DNA of 64,000 nt from Phyllobacterium myrsinacearum (lineage in GTDB: Bacteria; Pseudomonadota; Alphaproteobacteria; Rhizobiales; Rhizobiaceae), in the NCBI RefSeq assembly GCF_014138285.1, contig NZ_JACGXN010000003.1:62001-126000 (forward strand), in the 5' to 3' direction. The notes beneath the pieces are model-generated. The model searched no databases. It saw only the letters and a program-made list of their open reading frames with translations, and was not told the DNA's origin. The position numbers and the translations under genes are program-made. This document shows, piece by piece, positions 1 through 8,974 of the stretch (position 1 is the stretch's first letter; every line of letters starts with the position of its first letter).

Positions 1-1207
1 CGACGCCCGCAATGACTGCCCGCGCATCAGGATCGGCATAGGGCGAACGGTTCCCCAGAAATTCCGGAACGACGTGGATCGATTTTGCCAGTTCGACCGA
101 ACGGGTGAGATCAGGAGACAATTCCGTCGCCATGCCGTCAAGCCATGCGACGAGAGTGAGACCGGCCGCTTCTGCTTTCGCCTTGGCTTCCGAAGAAGCT
201 GGATGCATCGTCACAAGATGATCTATAGCCGCACCGGCAGCGGACTGGCCACCCTCAGTCAGCCAGAGACCGGGAACCATGGCAGAATAATAGGGGCCCC
301 ATACTCCGTCGACAAAAACGGGACTGTCGTTTGATGCCATTGAACAGGCAGATGTTCCAAACACATAGGCCAGCCTGCTCCGCACATCGGACAGGTCGTT
401 GGCATCAGCGGCGCCAAGCGTGCCCACGCCGCCCGCATGGGCATCGATCAGCCCCGCTGCGACAGCGATACCGGGGTTCAACCCAAGTTCGTGCGCCGCC
501 GCAACAGTCAGCCCGCTCGCCAGCGCGCTACCGGGCTCGACGATATCGGTGCCAATTCTGGAAAACCCTTCCGCGGCCAGTTCCTCAAGCCCGATATCCC
601 TGAAATACCGCGCGTCCCAGCGCTTCTCATGCGCAAGATATGTCCATTTGCAGGTAACCGTACAGATCGACCGGCTCAGTGAGCCAGTTGCACGCCAAGT
701 CAGATAATCGGCAAGATCAAAGAATTGGTCGACGGCCGCAAAAGAGGCCGGGAGGTGACGCTTCAGCCAAAGCAGCTTTGGCGTTTCCATTTCCGGCGAG
801 ATACGCCCGCCGACATAACGCAGAACGTCATGATCGCCTGCATTGATTTCCGCTGCTTCATCGGCAGCACGATGGTCCATCCAGACGATAATATTGCGAT
901 CAGGATCGCCGGACGGGCCGACAGCAACAGGCGAGCCATCGGATTTGACCGCAACGAGAGAGCAAGTTGCATCGAAGCCGATACCGGCAATGTCTGCTGC
1001 CGGAATACCTGCTGAAGCGACGGCTTCCCTCACGCTGTCACAGACAGCTCGCCATATCTGCTCACTGGATTGTTCAACGAAACTGCCAGCTTCATGCCAG
1101 ATCGTAACCGGACGTTTCGCCGACGCCAGCAAATGACCATTCTTGTCAAACACACCCGCACGGGCGCTGCCCGTACCCACGTCAACACCGAGAAAGAAAC
1201 GGGACAT
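1..1207 (-). CDS. FGGY-family carbohydrate kinase, probable D-ribulokinase (3' end outside window)
   Basis: An ATP-dependent sugar kinase of the FGGY family. About 402 N-terminal residues are visible and the frame stays open to the window edge, so the C-terminal quarter is missing. The start is the ATG at 1207, two bases beyond the dehydrogenase stop. The N-terminus carries the phosphate-binding GVDVGTGSARAGVFD, and a later GFDATCSLV is typical of the ribulokinase-like branch (known family pattern). The gene directly follows a ribitol 2-dehydrogenase, whose product is D-ribulose. Phosphorylation of D-ribulose to D-ribulose 5-phosphate is therefore the inferred reaction. Xylulokinase or another pentulokinase is possible, but the neighbour argues for ribulose. 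Confidence 0.85.
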   Translation of the reverse strand, partial: MSRFFLGVDVGTGSARAGVFDKNGHLLASAKRPVTIWHEAGSFVEQSSEQIWRAVCDSVREAVASAGIPAADIAGIGFDATCSLVAVKSDGSPVAVGPSGDPDRNIIVWMDHRAADEAAEINAGDHDVLRYVGGRISPEMETPKLLWLKRHLPASFAAVDQFFDLADYLTWRATGSLSRSICTVTCKWTYLAHEKRWDARYFRDIGLEELAAEGFSRIGTDIVEPGSALASGLTVAAAHELGLNPGIAVAAGLIDAHAGGVGTLGAADANDLSDVRSRLAYVFGTSACSMASNDSPVFVDGVWGPYYSAMVPGLWLTEGGQSAAGAAIDHLVTMHPASSEAKAKAEAAGLTLVAWLDGMATELSPDLTRSVELAKSIHVVPEFLGNRSPYADPDARAVIAGV

Positions 1208-1209
1208 GC

Positions 1210-1938
1210 CTAGAGATCCGTGCTGTTGGGTAGGATAACCAGATCGCGGATCGTGACGTTTTTGGACCTTGAGAGCATAAAGATAACTGCGTCTGCCACT
1301 TCCGTTGCCTCCATCAAAGCGCCCGATGCCATCGCCTCGTCCAGTTTCGCCTTCGGCCAATCACTGATCAATGCGGTAATCACCGGGCCGGGAGCGACCG
1401 CACCCACCCGAATGCCATGTTTTGCAACCTGACGCCGTACCGTGTGGACAAAAGCCTGAACTGCGTGTTTCGACGCCGTGTAGATCGGTTCCCACACGAC
1501 CGGCACAAGACCGGCAATAGAGCTTGTCATGATAATGTCGCCGGACTTCCTTTCCACCATGTGCGGCAAGACCGCCTGAACGGATCGAAAGGCCGCATTG
1601 ATATTCAGGTTGAGCATCCGGTCCCACGCATCGGGATCTCCGTTCACCACGTCGCCGCCAATATAGGAACCGGCATTGGCATGGAAGATATCAAGCTTGC
1701 CAAACCGCTCGAGAATCTGCGGCATCATCGTTGCAACGCTGGCAGAATTGGTCAGATCGACCACCAACGGAAATGCCTGAGGTCCAAGGTCCGCGCATGC
1801 GCTTTTCAGTCCATCCTCGGATCTGTCGACAAGCACGACGCTGACCCCTTCCTGCAACAGTGATTTGGCGCATTCAAGTCCAATGCCAGAGGCGGCCCCG
1901 GTAATGGCTGCGACCTTTCCAGAAAGTTCCTGTCTCAT
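1210..1938 (-). CDS. rbtD: Ribitol 2-dehydrogenase (SDR family)
   Basis: A cytoplasmic short-chain dehydrogenase of 242 residues, the usual length. It oxidises ribitol to D-ribulose. Visible motifs are TGAASGIG (residues 13-20), Asp38 at the end of beta-2 (favouring NAD+), NAG (88-90), Ser140 and the catalytic Tyr153/Lys157 pair (YTASK). The stretches [23 protein letters not shown] and [15 protein letters not shown] match what I remember of the Klebsiella ribitol dehydrogenase closely, so this is more than a generic SDR call. The ATG at 1938 is chosen because it is preceded by GGTAGGA. A longer upstream frame runs back into the permease gene. The gene sits 25 bp after the permease and just before the kinase, so it is part of one operon. 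Confidence 0.9.
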   Translation of the reverse strand: MRQELSGKVAAITGAASGIGLECAKSLLQEGVSVVLVDRSEDGLKSACADLGPQAFPLVVDLTNSASVATMMPQILERFGKLDIFHANAGSYIGGDVVNGDPDAWDRMLNLNINAAFRSVQAVLPHMVERKSGDIIMTSSIAGLVPVVWEPIYTASKHAVQAFVHTVRRQVAKHGIRVGAVAPGPVITALISDWPKAKLDEAMASGALMEATEVADAVIFMLSRSKNVTIRDLVILPNSTDL

Positions 1939-1963
1939 ATCAATTCCTACCTTGGTTATTATA

Positions 1964-3214
1964 TCAGGCTCGTCCGTGCGAAACCCGTGATTGGCGAGCC
2001 AGCGAGTCGACAATGACCGCAATGGCGAGAACAGCACCGGTGATCATGTAACGAAGCGACGATGACAGATCGAGCAGCGTCAGACCGTTGGCAATCGACT
2101 GGATGACAACGATGCCGAGCAGTGCGGAATAGGCGCTGCCGCGTCCGCCAAAGAGGCTTGTTCCGCCGATCACAGCTGCCGCGATCGCGTTGAGGTTGAC
2201 GTCACCGGTACCGGCCTGCTGGCTGGCCGATGCCAGGCGGGCGGCGGCCAATACACCACCGAACGCCGCCAGCATCGAGCAGAGCACAAAGGCACTGGTA
2301 TAGATACGCCGTACGTTGATACCAGCTCGCCTCGCGGCCTCCCGGTTGCCACCGACTGCTGTCATCGAGCGGCCCCATTTCGTTCGCGTGAGAGCGTAGC
2401 TCATGGTCATGACAAGACCGACAAACAGACCGAACATCCATGGAATGCCACGATCCTGGTTGAGGTAGAAGACAATGAGCTCGAGAACGAGGGTAATGGC
2501 GACTGCGCGCACAATGATGCTGCCGGCCGACGGTGCGGACAGATTGGCCGCGCGGCGCCGGGCTATGGTACGAAAGCCCGTCACCAGCATGACGATCCCG
2601 GGAATTGCTGCCAGCGTATAGGAAACGTAATGCGGCATGACCAATAGCTGACCGAAGTTCACCACGGGCGAACCGTATGGCAAATTGATCGAACCGGTCG
2701 AGCCCAGCACATAAAGCTGCATTCCAAGCACGGCGAGCAAACCCGCAAGCGTCGAAACGAAGCTCGGCATGCCGAGACGGTTGAACAGCAATGCGTAGAG
2801 GCAGCCAAAAAGCCCGCCAACTGCGACAGCCGCAACGATTGCGAGCGCCACCGGCCAGCCCTGATTAACCCAGAGTGTGCCAACCAGCGCCGAAGCAAAA
2901 CCACTGATCGACCCGACAGACAGGTCGATTTCACCAACCATCAGCACGCAGACGATGCCGAGCGATATCACACCCACGGTCGAAGCATCAAAGAGCAGAT
3001 TGACAAGATTGTTGCTCGACAGGAAGATCGGATTGAGGCTGGCAAAAACGGTCCAGATGATGGCAAGCCCGACGACAACGGGCAGCGAACCGAGATCACC
3101 GGAGCGGACGCGCTCGAAGAATGCGCTGACCGTGCCGCCGATACCTGTTTCATGTTTCACCCGTACGTCGCTGCGATCCAGCAACGGTGGTGCCTGTTTG
3201 ATAGTACCGGTCAT
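1964..3214 (-). CDS. Sugar/polyol ABC transporter permease (RbsC/XylH family), probable ribitol permease
   Basis: Inner-membrane permease of 416 residues with about ten hydrophobic segments. The family motif region ([18 protein letters not shown]) follows a conserved GVCVLMVG segment, and a second conserved stretch, [19 protein letters not shown], lies near the C-terminus. Both are typical of BPD_transp_2 permeases for monosaccharides and polyols. A hydrophilic N-terminal tail of about 40 residues precedes the first membrane span. The start codon overlaps the stop of the ATPase gene in an ATGA arrangement, indicating translational coupling. The ribitol specificity is inferred from the dehydrogenase and kinase downstream. 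Confidence 0.92.
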   Translation of the reverse strand: MTGTIKQAPPLLDRSDVRVKHETGIGGTVSAFFERVRSGDLGSLPVVVGLAIIWTVFASLNPIFLSSNNLVNLLFDASTVGVISLGIVCVLMVGEIDLSVGSISGFASALVGTLWVNQGWPVALAIVAAVAVGGLFGCLYALLFNRLGMPSFVSTLAGLLAVLGMQLYVLGSTGSINLPYGSPVVNFGQLLVMPHYVSYTLAAIPGIVMLVTGFRTIARRRAANLSAPSAGSIIVRAVAITLVLELIVFYLNQDRGIPWMFGLFVGLVMTMSYALTRTKWGRSMTAVGGNREAARRAGINVRRIYTSAFVLCSMLAAFGGVLAAARLASASQQAGTGDVNLNAIAAAVIGGTSLFGGRGSAYSALLGIVVIQSIANGLTLLDLSSSLRYMITGAVLAIAVIVDSLARQSRVSHGRA

Positions 3215-4032
3215 ATCTGCCCCTCCTGCGTAATGTCAGACTGCGCCTGACGACGTCCTGCTCTTCGGGAAACGGAGTTATCCGCTGCGCCCGTGATTGC
3301 CCCGACCAGTTCCTGATTGGAGGCATCTGGATAGAAAACGCCGTTGTTGCGGCCGAGTCTGAGAACGACAATCCGGTCAGCGACAGCTCTGACATCCTCC
3401 ATATTGTGACTGATCATGACGACGCCTAGACCGCGATCGCGAACACGTTCAATGAGGTTCAGTACTTCAGCAGTCTGCGCCACACCCAATGCTGCCGTGG
3501 GCTCATCCAGCAAGATCAGCTTTGGCTCAAGCAGCAGCGAACGGGCAATTGCAACGGTCTGGCGCTGCCCGCCTGAAAGCGATGCGATCGGAATACGCAC
3601 GCTCGGAATACGGGCGGAAAGCTCGTTCAGCAGCGTCCACGCCTTCACTTCCATGGCAGTCTCATCGAGCTTCAGCGGGTTGAGTTCCCTGCCGAGGAAG
3701 ATATTGGCGACGACGTCAAGGTTTTCGCACAAAGCGAGATCCTGAAACACGGTCGCAATACCCAGATTGAGTGCAGTGCTCGGATTGCTGAGCGTTACGG
3801 GAGCGCCGCGAAAGGTCACCGTGCCGGATGTCGGTTGATGGACACCCGCGAGGATTTTCACGAGGGTTGATTTGCCCGCGCCATTATCGCCAACAAGCGC
3901 CACGACTTCGCCAGCGTGAACATCCAGATCAATATCGGTCAATGCCGATACCGCACCAAAATTTTTGGAGACGCCGCGCAGGCTAAGCACGAGCTCGCCA
4001 GATGGAACAGCTCCGTCGGATATATCAGTCAT
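3211..4032 (-). CDS. Sugar ABC transporter ATP-binding protein, single-domain
   Basis: Cytoplasmic ATPase of 273 residues that powers the adjacent permease. Walker A is GDNGAGKST (48-56), the signature LSGGQRQ begins at 152, Walker B is LILLDEP (172-178) and the switch His is near 209. It has one nucleotide-binding domain. Classical RbsA/XylG proteins have two in about 500 residues, so this belongs to the short FrcA-like type and must dimerise. The start at 4032 (MTDISDG) is preferred over an upstream ATG because it has GGCAGGCAGC just upstream and removes an unrelated arginine-rich extension. It lies about 90 bp downstream of the binding-protein gene. Confidence 0.92.
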   Translation of the reverse strand: MTDISDGAVPSGELVLSLRGVSKNFGAVSALTDIDLDVHAGEVVALVGDNGAGKSTLVKILAGVHQPTSGTVTFRGAPVTLSNPSTALNLGIATVFQDLALCENLDVVANIFLGRELNPLKLDETAMEVKAWTLLNELSARIPSVRIPIASLSGGQRQTVAIARSLLLEPKLILLDEPTAALGVAQTAEVLNLIERVRDRGLGVVMISHNMEDVRAVADRIVVLRLGRNNGVFYPDASNQELVGAITGAADNSVSRRAGRRQAQSDITQEGQI

Positions 4033-4123
4033 GCTGCCTGCCTTTCGATAGGTCCGGGCGGGACGAGAGAGGGATAATCTTCCGGTACCACCATGGGATG
4101 ACCGGAAGATCATGTTCACATTG

Positions 4124-5191
4124 TCAGTTGATACCGAGCTTCTTGCAGCCTTCCGCATAGCGGCCAGTGCAGAGTTCTGCGGCTGTGACGATCTTCTTGT
4201 CGATGATCTCGGCCTTCAGGTTCTCGGCCGTAACAACCGCCGGAATGAAGAGCTGCGAGGGTGTATCGTAGAGGGTTGTCTCAGCTTTTGGCGTTTCACC
4301 GGAAAGCAACTGGACAGCGACATTGGCAGCAGCGGCAGCAACAATCTCGCTCGGCTTCGAAATGGTATTGTACTGATCGCCGGCAACAATAAGCTGAAGC
4401 GCTGCAATCGTCGCATCATTGCCGGTAACAGGTGGAACAGGATCGACGCCTGCCGCCTTGAAGGCTGCGATTGCACCACCGCCAGTGCCGTCATTTGCCG
4501 CGACAACACCGAGGATCTTCTTGCCAAACCGTGTGATCTGACCGCTGGCCCACTGTTGCGCCTTTGGCGGCGCCCATTCTGGAGTGTCGTATTCCGCAAG
4601 GATCGGATAGCCGCTGGTGTCGAGGCCGGTGTGAATGCCCTTCTTGATGAGGCCGGCCGCTGCATCAGTCGGCGAGCCGTTGATCTGCAGCAGGCCACCG
4701 TCGCCAGCTTCAATTTTCAACGACTTGAGATGCTGCACGAGCGAGTCTGCGATCGCCTTGCCAATTCCTTCATTGTTGAAGGAAACGTAGAAGTCTGCTG
4801 GTGTTGAAGGAATCGGCCTATCGTAGGCGATAACCTTGACGCCCTGGCTTTGAGCCAGCTTAACCAGAGAGGCCGCTGCGGTCGAGTCAACAGGATCAAG
4901 GACAATTGCCTTCGCCCCCTGCGAGATAACCGAATTAAACTGCTGTTGCTGACGGGACGCGTCGGCATCGGCATTCTGGTAGATTACCTTGCATCCGGGA
5001 CACAGCTTCTTCATCTCTGCGGCAAAGCCGGGATAATCATGTTGCTCATATCGGGTGGATGCCTGATCAGGCATCAGAAAAGCCACGGTCGCGTCGGTTA
5101 CCTTTGCGGACTGCGCAAATGCAGCCGTACCGCTGAGCAGTCCCAGGGTCAGCACCGCGGCGCCGGTCAATTTCCATACGAATGATGTCAT
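4124..5191 (-). CDS. Sugar/polyol ABC transporter periplasmic substrate-binding protein
   Basis: A 355-residue type-1 periplasmic binding protein related to XylF/RbsB. The first 27 residues form a clear Sec signal peptide (MTSFVWK, hydrophobic core, cleavage after AFAQ or nearby). The mature part has the expected VAFLMPDQ, AIVLDPVDS and VVAANDGTGGG elements of the two-lobed fold. A Cys pair (CPGC) and two more C-terminal Cys (ELCTGRYAEGC) could form disulfides. The ATG at 5191 has GGAG upstream, and an earlier in-frame ATG would only add six charged residues. As first gene of the transporter operon it lies directly below the predicted regulator-binding repeats. Ribitol is the inferred ligand. 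Confidence 0.92.
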   Translation of the reverse strand: MTSFVWKLTGAAVLTLGLLSGTAAFAQSAKVTDATVAFLMPDQASTRYEQHDYPGFAAEMKKLCPGCKVIYQNADADASRQQQQFNSVISQGAKAIVLDPVDSTAAASLVKLAQSQGVKVIAYDRPIPSTPADFYVSFNNEGIGKAIADSLVQHLKSLKIEAGDGGLLQINGSPTDAAAGLIKKGIHTGLDTSGYPILAEYDTPEWAPPKAQQWASGQITRFGKKILGVVAANDGTGGGAIAAFKAAGVDPVPPVTGNDATIAALQLIVAGDQYNTISKPSEIVAAAAANVAVQLLSGETPKAETTLYDTPSQLFIPAVVTAENLKAEIIDKKIVTAAELCTGRYAEGCKKLGIN

Positions 5192-5230
5192 TGGAGTTCT
5201 CCGTTCCAATTCAATTGAGTAATGAAAGCC

Positions 5231-5259
5231 GCAGGCTCGTTGTGTCTGGCTGCAGGCTC
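5231..5259 (-). promoter_or_regulatory. Candidate AraC-family operator: two direct repeats 21 bp apart
   Basis: The octamer GCAGGCTC occurs at 5231-5238 and again at 5252-5259, with similar flanks (GCCGCAGGCTCGT, GCTGCAGGCTCAT). Direct repeats with a 21 bp period, two helical turns, are the usual layout of AraC-family half sites. They lie 40-70 bp upstream of the binding-protein ATG and downstream of the AraC gene. The promoter must be very close to the start codon. The link to the regulator is inference. Confidence 0.5.
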
Positions 5260-5272
5260 ATGTGATGCACGT

Positions 5273-5299
5273 AAAATCCCGGCGTCGGGCGCGGGTTTT
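5273..5299 (-). terminator. Probable Rho-independent terminator of the AraC gene
   Basis: Read on the minus strand, AAAACCCG pairs with CGGGATTTT (one bulged base) around a GC-rich loop that can itself pair, followed by an A/T-rich tail. It lies about 110 bp after the AraC stop codon and before the operator repeats, so it would separate regulator and transporter transcripts. Confidence 0.45.
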
Positions 5300-5411
5300 C
5301 TGGATGCTTCCGTTCGCCAGTTTTGGGCATAGGCAATCCTATCGGGATACGTGTGTGTCCCGTTCCGCTTATGCCTGGATCTATTCTGTTTTTCCTCCCG
5401 GTCCTCCCTCG

Positions 5412-6296
5412 TTACGCGGCCTCCACCGCTCTTAAATTCTGCGCCAGCAGTGTCCGGAAGCGCGTGGGTGCCATGCCCTTCTGCTCCAGAAACCGGCGAT
5501 TGAAATTTGAAATATTATTAAAACCTGCGGCAAAACAGATGTCAGTTATCGACAGCGCCGATTGGCTCATCAGAAGATGACAGGCGAAATTGATCCGCAG
5601 CCGATTAACGTATTTTACAAGCGCCATGCCTGTGTGACGCCGAAAACTGCGCGAGAACGCACTCTGGCTCTGTCCGCTCAGTGCAGCGAGGTCGCTTTCA
5701 TTGAAAGGCTCGGTCAAATGCATATTGATGTAGGAGAGCGCCCTGTTCACACCCGCCGACATAAATCCTGATGGATCGGGATGATATTGCGCATTGGCAA
5801 GCGTGCGGGTGCCCTGGGCCCGGCTCAGTGTGTTGAGGACCCCCATAAACAGCTCGATGCGCCGAATTCCAGTGGCACCAACCAGATCGCCCAACAACGG
5901 ACCGACCAATGCCGCCGTATCAGGTGTGAACAGTGCACCGCGCCGGCTCAATTCCAGAATGTCCTGGCAAGCCGAAAGCTCGGGAAATATCTTGCTTGCC
6001 TCAGCAAAAAAGGACTCAGAGAATTGAAGCACCCTGCCACGCAGCGGCAGGCTCACACCCGCGGGAACATCGCTCACCCAGTTGTGAGGCAAGTTCGGCC
6101 CGGTAAGAACGAGATTGCCGGGCTCAAAATCACCGATGAAATCACCGACAAAGTATTGACCTGTCGTTGCCACAACATGATGGATTTCGTACTCGGGATG
6201 GAAATGCCAGCGAACGGTGCGATAGGGATAGCCATGCTCCCACGCCTTGAAGGACTCGCCACTGCCGATCGCAACGACTTCCAGATCCGGCTTCAT
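5412..6296 (-). CDS. AraC-family transcriptional regulator, probable ribitol operon activator
   Basis: A 294-residue regulator with an N-terminal cupin-like sensing half and a C-terminal double helix-turn-helix (about residues 190-285). The cupin half contains FHPEYEIHHVV and LTGPNLPHNW. The HTH half contains ALSGQSQSAFSRSFRRHTG and ITDICFAAGFNNISNFNRRF, the second being the classic AraC signature. The start at 6296 follows GGAGGGGC. It lies on the same strand and immediately upstream of the ribitol transporter genes, separated by a terminator-like hairpin and direct repeats. Control of that operon is inferred from position. Confidence 0.92.
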   Translation of the reverse strand: MKPDLEVVAIGSGESFKAWEHGYPYRTVRWHFHPEYEIHHVVATTGQYFVGDFIGDFEPGNLVLTGPNLPHNWVSDVPAGVSLPLRGRVLQFSESFFAEASKIFPELSACQDILELSRRGALFTPDTAALVGPLLGDLVGATGIRRIELFMGVLNTLSRAQGTRTLANAQYHPDPSGFMSAGVNRALSYINMHLTEPFNESDLAALSGQSQSAFSRSFRRHTGMALVKYVNRLRINFACHLLMSQSALSITDICFAAGFNNISNFNRRFLEQKGMAPTRFRTLLAQNLRAVEAA

Positions 6297-6797
6297 CAAT
6301 GCCCCTCCCTTCACCTGGCCAGAATTGATCTGGCTTTGGTACCTCCTCCCAGAGGTCGTCTTCTTCTATTCTCAAAGTGTACGCGCAGATAAAGTGAGCC
6401 GCTACTACGCCATCAACATCCGATTGATACTTTTTTGACATTTTACACTGACATGATGCCACTATCTACAATAATGGCTGAGTGGGCGTACAGCTGCGAT
6501 GTCAGAAAATCCACCGAACAGCTTCTCAGCTGTTCGGGCGGAATGCTTGCAAGTGTCAGCACGCAACCCTTGAGTAAACAATTGGCTATCGATGAATGGT
6601 CGGCACGTCTTAAGACGTACAACCCGTCCTCCAAAAGGATGGAGCTGGCACCCGCCATGTGTACTTTGTCGGATTCAATACACCTATTTCAGCATTCATC
6701 AACGGCCTAAATCCAAGGATTTTCTGGTCACGCTTTGATGTAGGCTGATCACAAGGAAACTCGGATCAACACACACAGCGAACCCATGGAGGGGACT
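6297..6797. other. Intergenic region, divergent promoters
   Basis: About 500 bp between the AraC gene (minus) and the Hint gene (plus). It must hold both promoters. Two overlapping short frames (6443-6658 minus, 6435-6710 plus) have no convincing ribosome binding site or family resemblance and I do not call them. No clear operator was found. Confidence 0.5.
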
Positions 6798-7628
6798 ATG
6801 TCACCAGATACAAACCAGCAACGGCCACTCAGCCGCGCGAGGCGTCACTTTCTTGGCGTCGTGCTTTCAACCGGTGCCAAGGTTACTGCGATTGGTGCTC
6901 TAGCGACAACGATATTTTCTTTGCCAGCGAAATCTATGGGAACCAAATGGTGGGAAGAGGGCAATGGTACCAGCGGCAATGGACAGAATTGCTTTCTCCG
7001 GGGCACGTCGATTACGACCCCCGCAGGCGAGATTCGCATTGAGGATCTTCAAATAGGGGATCTTGTTCGCACAATGCGCGGCAAAGCAATGCCGGTCAAA
7101 TGGATCGGACGCCAAGTTTTCAAAAAGAACAGCCCATCCTGGATCGACAGCGTGATGCCAATCCGTATTTCACGCCAGGCTCTCGACCAACGAACACCTC
7201 ACACAGATCTTTATCTCTCTCCCAATCATGCCTTGTTTATCGATGGCGTCCTCATCCGCGCAAAAGACCTAGTCAATGGTATTTCCATTGCGCCTGCCCT
7301 TCCCGATGAACGAGAGATCATCGAATATTTCCACATTGTGCTCGATACTCATGAAGTGATCATGGCCGAGGGCGCTCCCGCCGAGACATTCCTGCTCCGC
7401 AGCAGTAATTATGAGACTTTTACGAACTTCGCCGAATTTGCACGCCTCTATCCCGCTGGCTCCCGCTCCACCATGGTACCTTTCGCGCCGGTCGTCGGAT
7501 ATGAAGGCGGCCGGGAGCACCTTAAGGCGCTTCTTCGCCTGGCTACACCCCGCTTTGTCCACAGACCAGATCCTGTCCAGGAAGCCCGTAATAAAATTGC
7601 AGCGCGTGCCAGACAAACCGTCAGCTGA
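6798..7628 (+). CDS. Tat-exported Hint-domain protein
   Basis: A 276-residue protein made almost entirely of one Hint (hedgehog/intein) domain behind a twin-arginine-like signal. The N-terminus has ARRHFLG (Arg15-Arg16) followed by a hydrophobic stretch to about residue 45. The Hint domain begins at Cys65 (CFLRGTSI), continues with IRIEDLQIGDLVRT, and has the B-block His144 in LSPNHALF. There is no C-terminal His-Asn, so it should not splice, though Hint domains can cleave or ligate at the first Cys. The ATG at 6798 is preferred because GGAGG stands 5 bp before it; an ATG at 6786 contains that site. Function unknown. Confidence 0.85.
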   Translation: MSPDTNQQRPLSRARRHFLGVVLSTGAKVTAIGALATTIFSLPAKSMGTKWWEEGNGTSGNGQNCFLRGTSITTPAGEIRIEDLQIGDLVRTMRGKAMPVKWIGRQVFKKNSPSWIDSVMPIRISRQALDQRTPHTDLYLSPNHALFIDGVLIRAKDLVNGISIAPALPDEREIIEYFHIVLDTHEVIMAEGAPAETFLLRSSNYETFTNFAEFARLYPAGSRSTMVPFAPVVGYEGGREHLKALLRLATPRFVHRPDPVQEARNKIAARARQTVS

Positions 7629-7728
7629 AATCAGCGGCATACATGGCGTACGTGTGTGAGCCATTCACATGAACGTTTAACAGTAATTTTTGGAGGAAAC
7701 CGCTCGATAGCGGGATATGGGATATTTT

Positions 7729-7771
7729 AATGCCAGGTACTCGAACCAATCTGCTTCGAGAACCTGGCATT
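7729..7771. terminator. Bidirectional terminator-like hairpin between convergent genes
   Basis: A 17 bp inverted repeat (7729-7745 with 7755-7771) has a single mismatch and a 9 nt loop. The arms start with AATGCCAGGT and end with ACCTGGCATT. It lies 100 bp after the Hint gene and 48 bp after the convergent AraC gene. Short T/A tracts flank both sides. A regulatory operator is less likely at a convergent junction. Confidence 0.65.
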
Positions 7772-7819
7772 GTTCGTTTGGCCGATGCAGAATCCGAAGA
7801 GAAGCTGTACAGATATCGG

Positions 7820-8974
7820 CTATGTGCCAAGCGCTTTGAGCCAGTCTCCAAATGTACCTTCCTGTTTATCCCAGTGCGAGCTGGATGCGACAGGAACCTG
7901 CGAGGATGCCGCACTGCGGGCCGCACTTGGGCTATAGCCGAACTCCTTGCTGAAAGCCCTGCTGAAATTAGCAGCTGAACTGAATCCAACCGTTTGGCCG
8001 ATATCGGAAATCTGCTGGTTGTTGGCTGGATCACTAAGTGCAGCATGTGCGGACAAAAGCCGACGTTTTTGAATATAATGGAGAACACCCCCACTCGGCT
8101 CGAACAATTGATACAAATGTGTCCGGGATATTCCCAAAGCCCGGGACAACGTCTCCGGCGACAGATCCTCGGAATAAAGATTAATTTGAATATGGTGGCG
8201 GGCACGCTCAATCAATGCCGCTCCCAACAGACGATTGGACACGGGTTCCTGCCCCGTCAGGGCCAGAAGACATGTCGTCACCATCGACTGAACTATTCGA
8301 ACAACACCAGGCAGTTCGTCGGTTCGCAATGTCGGAAGCAGGCCTTCCAACGCAACAACGTACTCAACCAGAAGACTGGTTAAATTGCCGGAAAGCAGAG
8401 AATTGTTTCTGATATTATGGCCGCTGAACGTTTCTGCGAATACATCTCTCGGAAGATAAAGCTGCAAGCTTTCCGCATCGGTGGCTCTTCCACGAAAAGG
8501 GAAACCAAGGGACCGAATAACCGCTTTGCCTGGTTCATTCTCGACGACGGCACCGTTCATCTCTGTCCAGCTGCGGCCGCTGCGCATGATCGCAATTACC
8601 CAGTGATCAATTGAACTTGTTCGATGTCGGGTCTCGGAACGAGCGTAGCTGTGACCCGGAACACGCTGTTTTGCGATCAACATGCCTCCAAGATTCCAGG
8701 CGGTATGTTCTGCCAGAAAGCCTGCCGACGTTGATTGTTGATCAGGAATTCGAACATCCACTACGCCTGAAACATATTCTTTCCAGGCGTCAAACTGATC
8801 TTCGGGCGGCAATTGAAAGGTTGAAAAATGCAGGGGCTTGAGTGCAGGCGGTTCAAACGAATTGAGCCGATCCTGGGCTGCCGGCTGGCGTGGCCATCGA
8901 CGTCGCTCCAAACCAGATGACGCATTCTCCGTGGCGGATGCTTCACTTTCCCTGTCTTTGAAATCGTTCATCAT
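7820..8974 (-). CDS. AraC-family transcriptional regulator
   Basis: A 384-residue regulator of the AraC_binding_2/HTH_18 type, in which an N-terminal domain of about 180 residues precedes the DNA-binding half. The HTH contains LSPETLSRALGISRTHLYQLFEPSGG and the second helix-turn-helix ISDIGQTVGFSSAANFSRAFSKEFG. The region WVIAIMRSGRSWTEMNG matches the effector half of this subgroup. The start is at one of two adjacent ATGs (8974 or 8971) after GAGGAG. A longer frame would add a hydrophobic 34-residue piece with no ribosome binding site. The neighbours do not reveal the target genes. Confidence 0.88.
   Translation of the reverse strand: MMNDFKDRESEASATENASSGLERRRWPRQPAAQDRLNSFEPPALKPLHFSTFQLPPEDQFDAWKEYVSGVVDVRIPDQQSTSAGFLAEHTAWNLGGMLIAKQRVPGHSYARSETRHRTSSIDHWVIAIMRSGRSWTEMNGAVVENEPGKAVIRSLGFPFRGRATDAESLQLYLPRDVFAETFSGHNIRNNSLLSGNLTSLLVEYVVALEGLLPTLRTDELPGVVRIVQSMVTTCLLALTGQEPVSNRLLGAALIERARHHIQINLYSEDLSPETLSRALGISRTHLYQLFEPSGGVLHYIQKRRLLSAHAALSDPANNQQISDIGQTVGFSSAANFSRAFSKEFGYSPSAARSAASSQVPVASSSHWDKQEGTFGDWLKALGT

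Noticed and set aside
6435..6710. Overlapping short open frames on both strands between the AraC gene and the Hint gene
   Set aside because: Neither has a convincing ribosome binding site or recognisable family, and the region must contain two divergent promoters.
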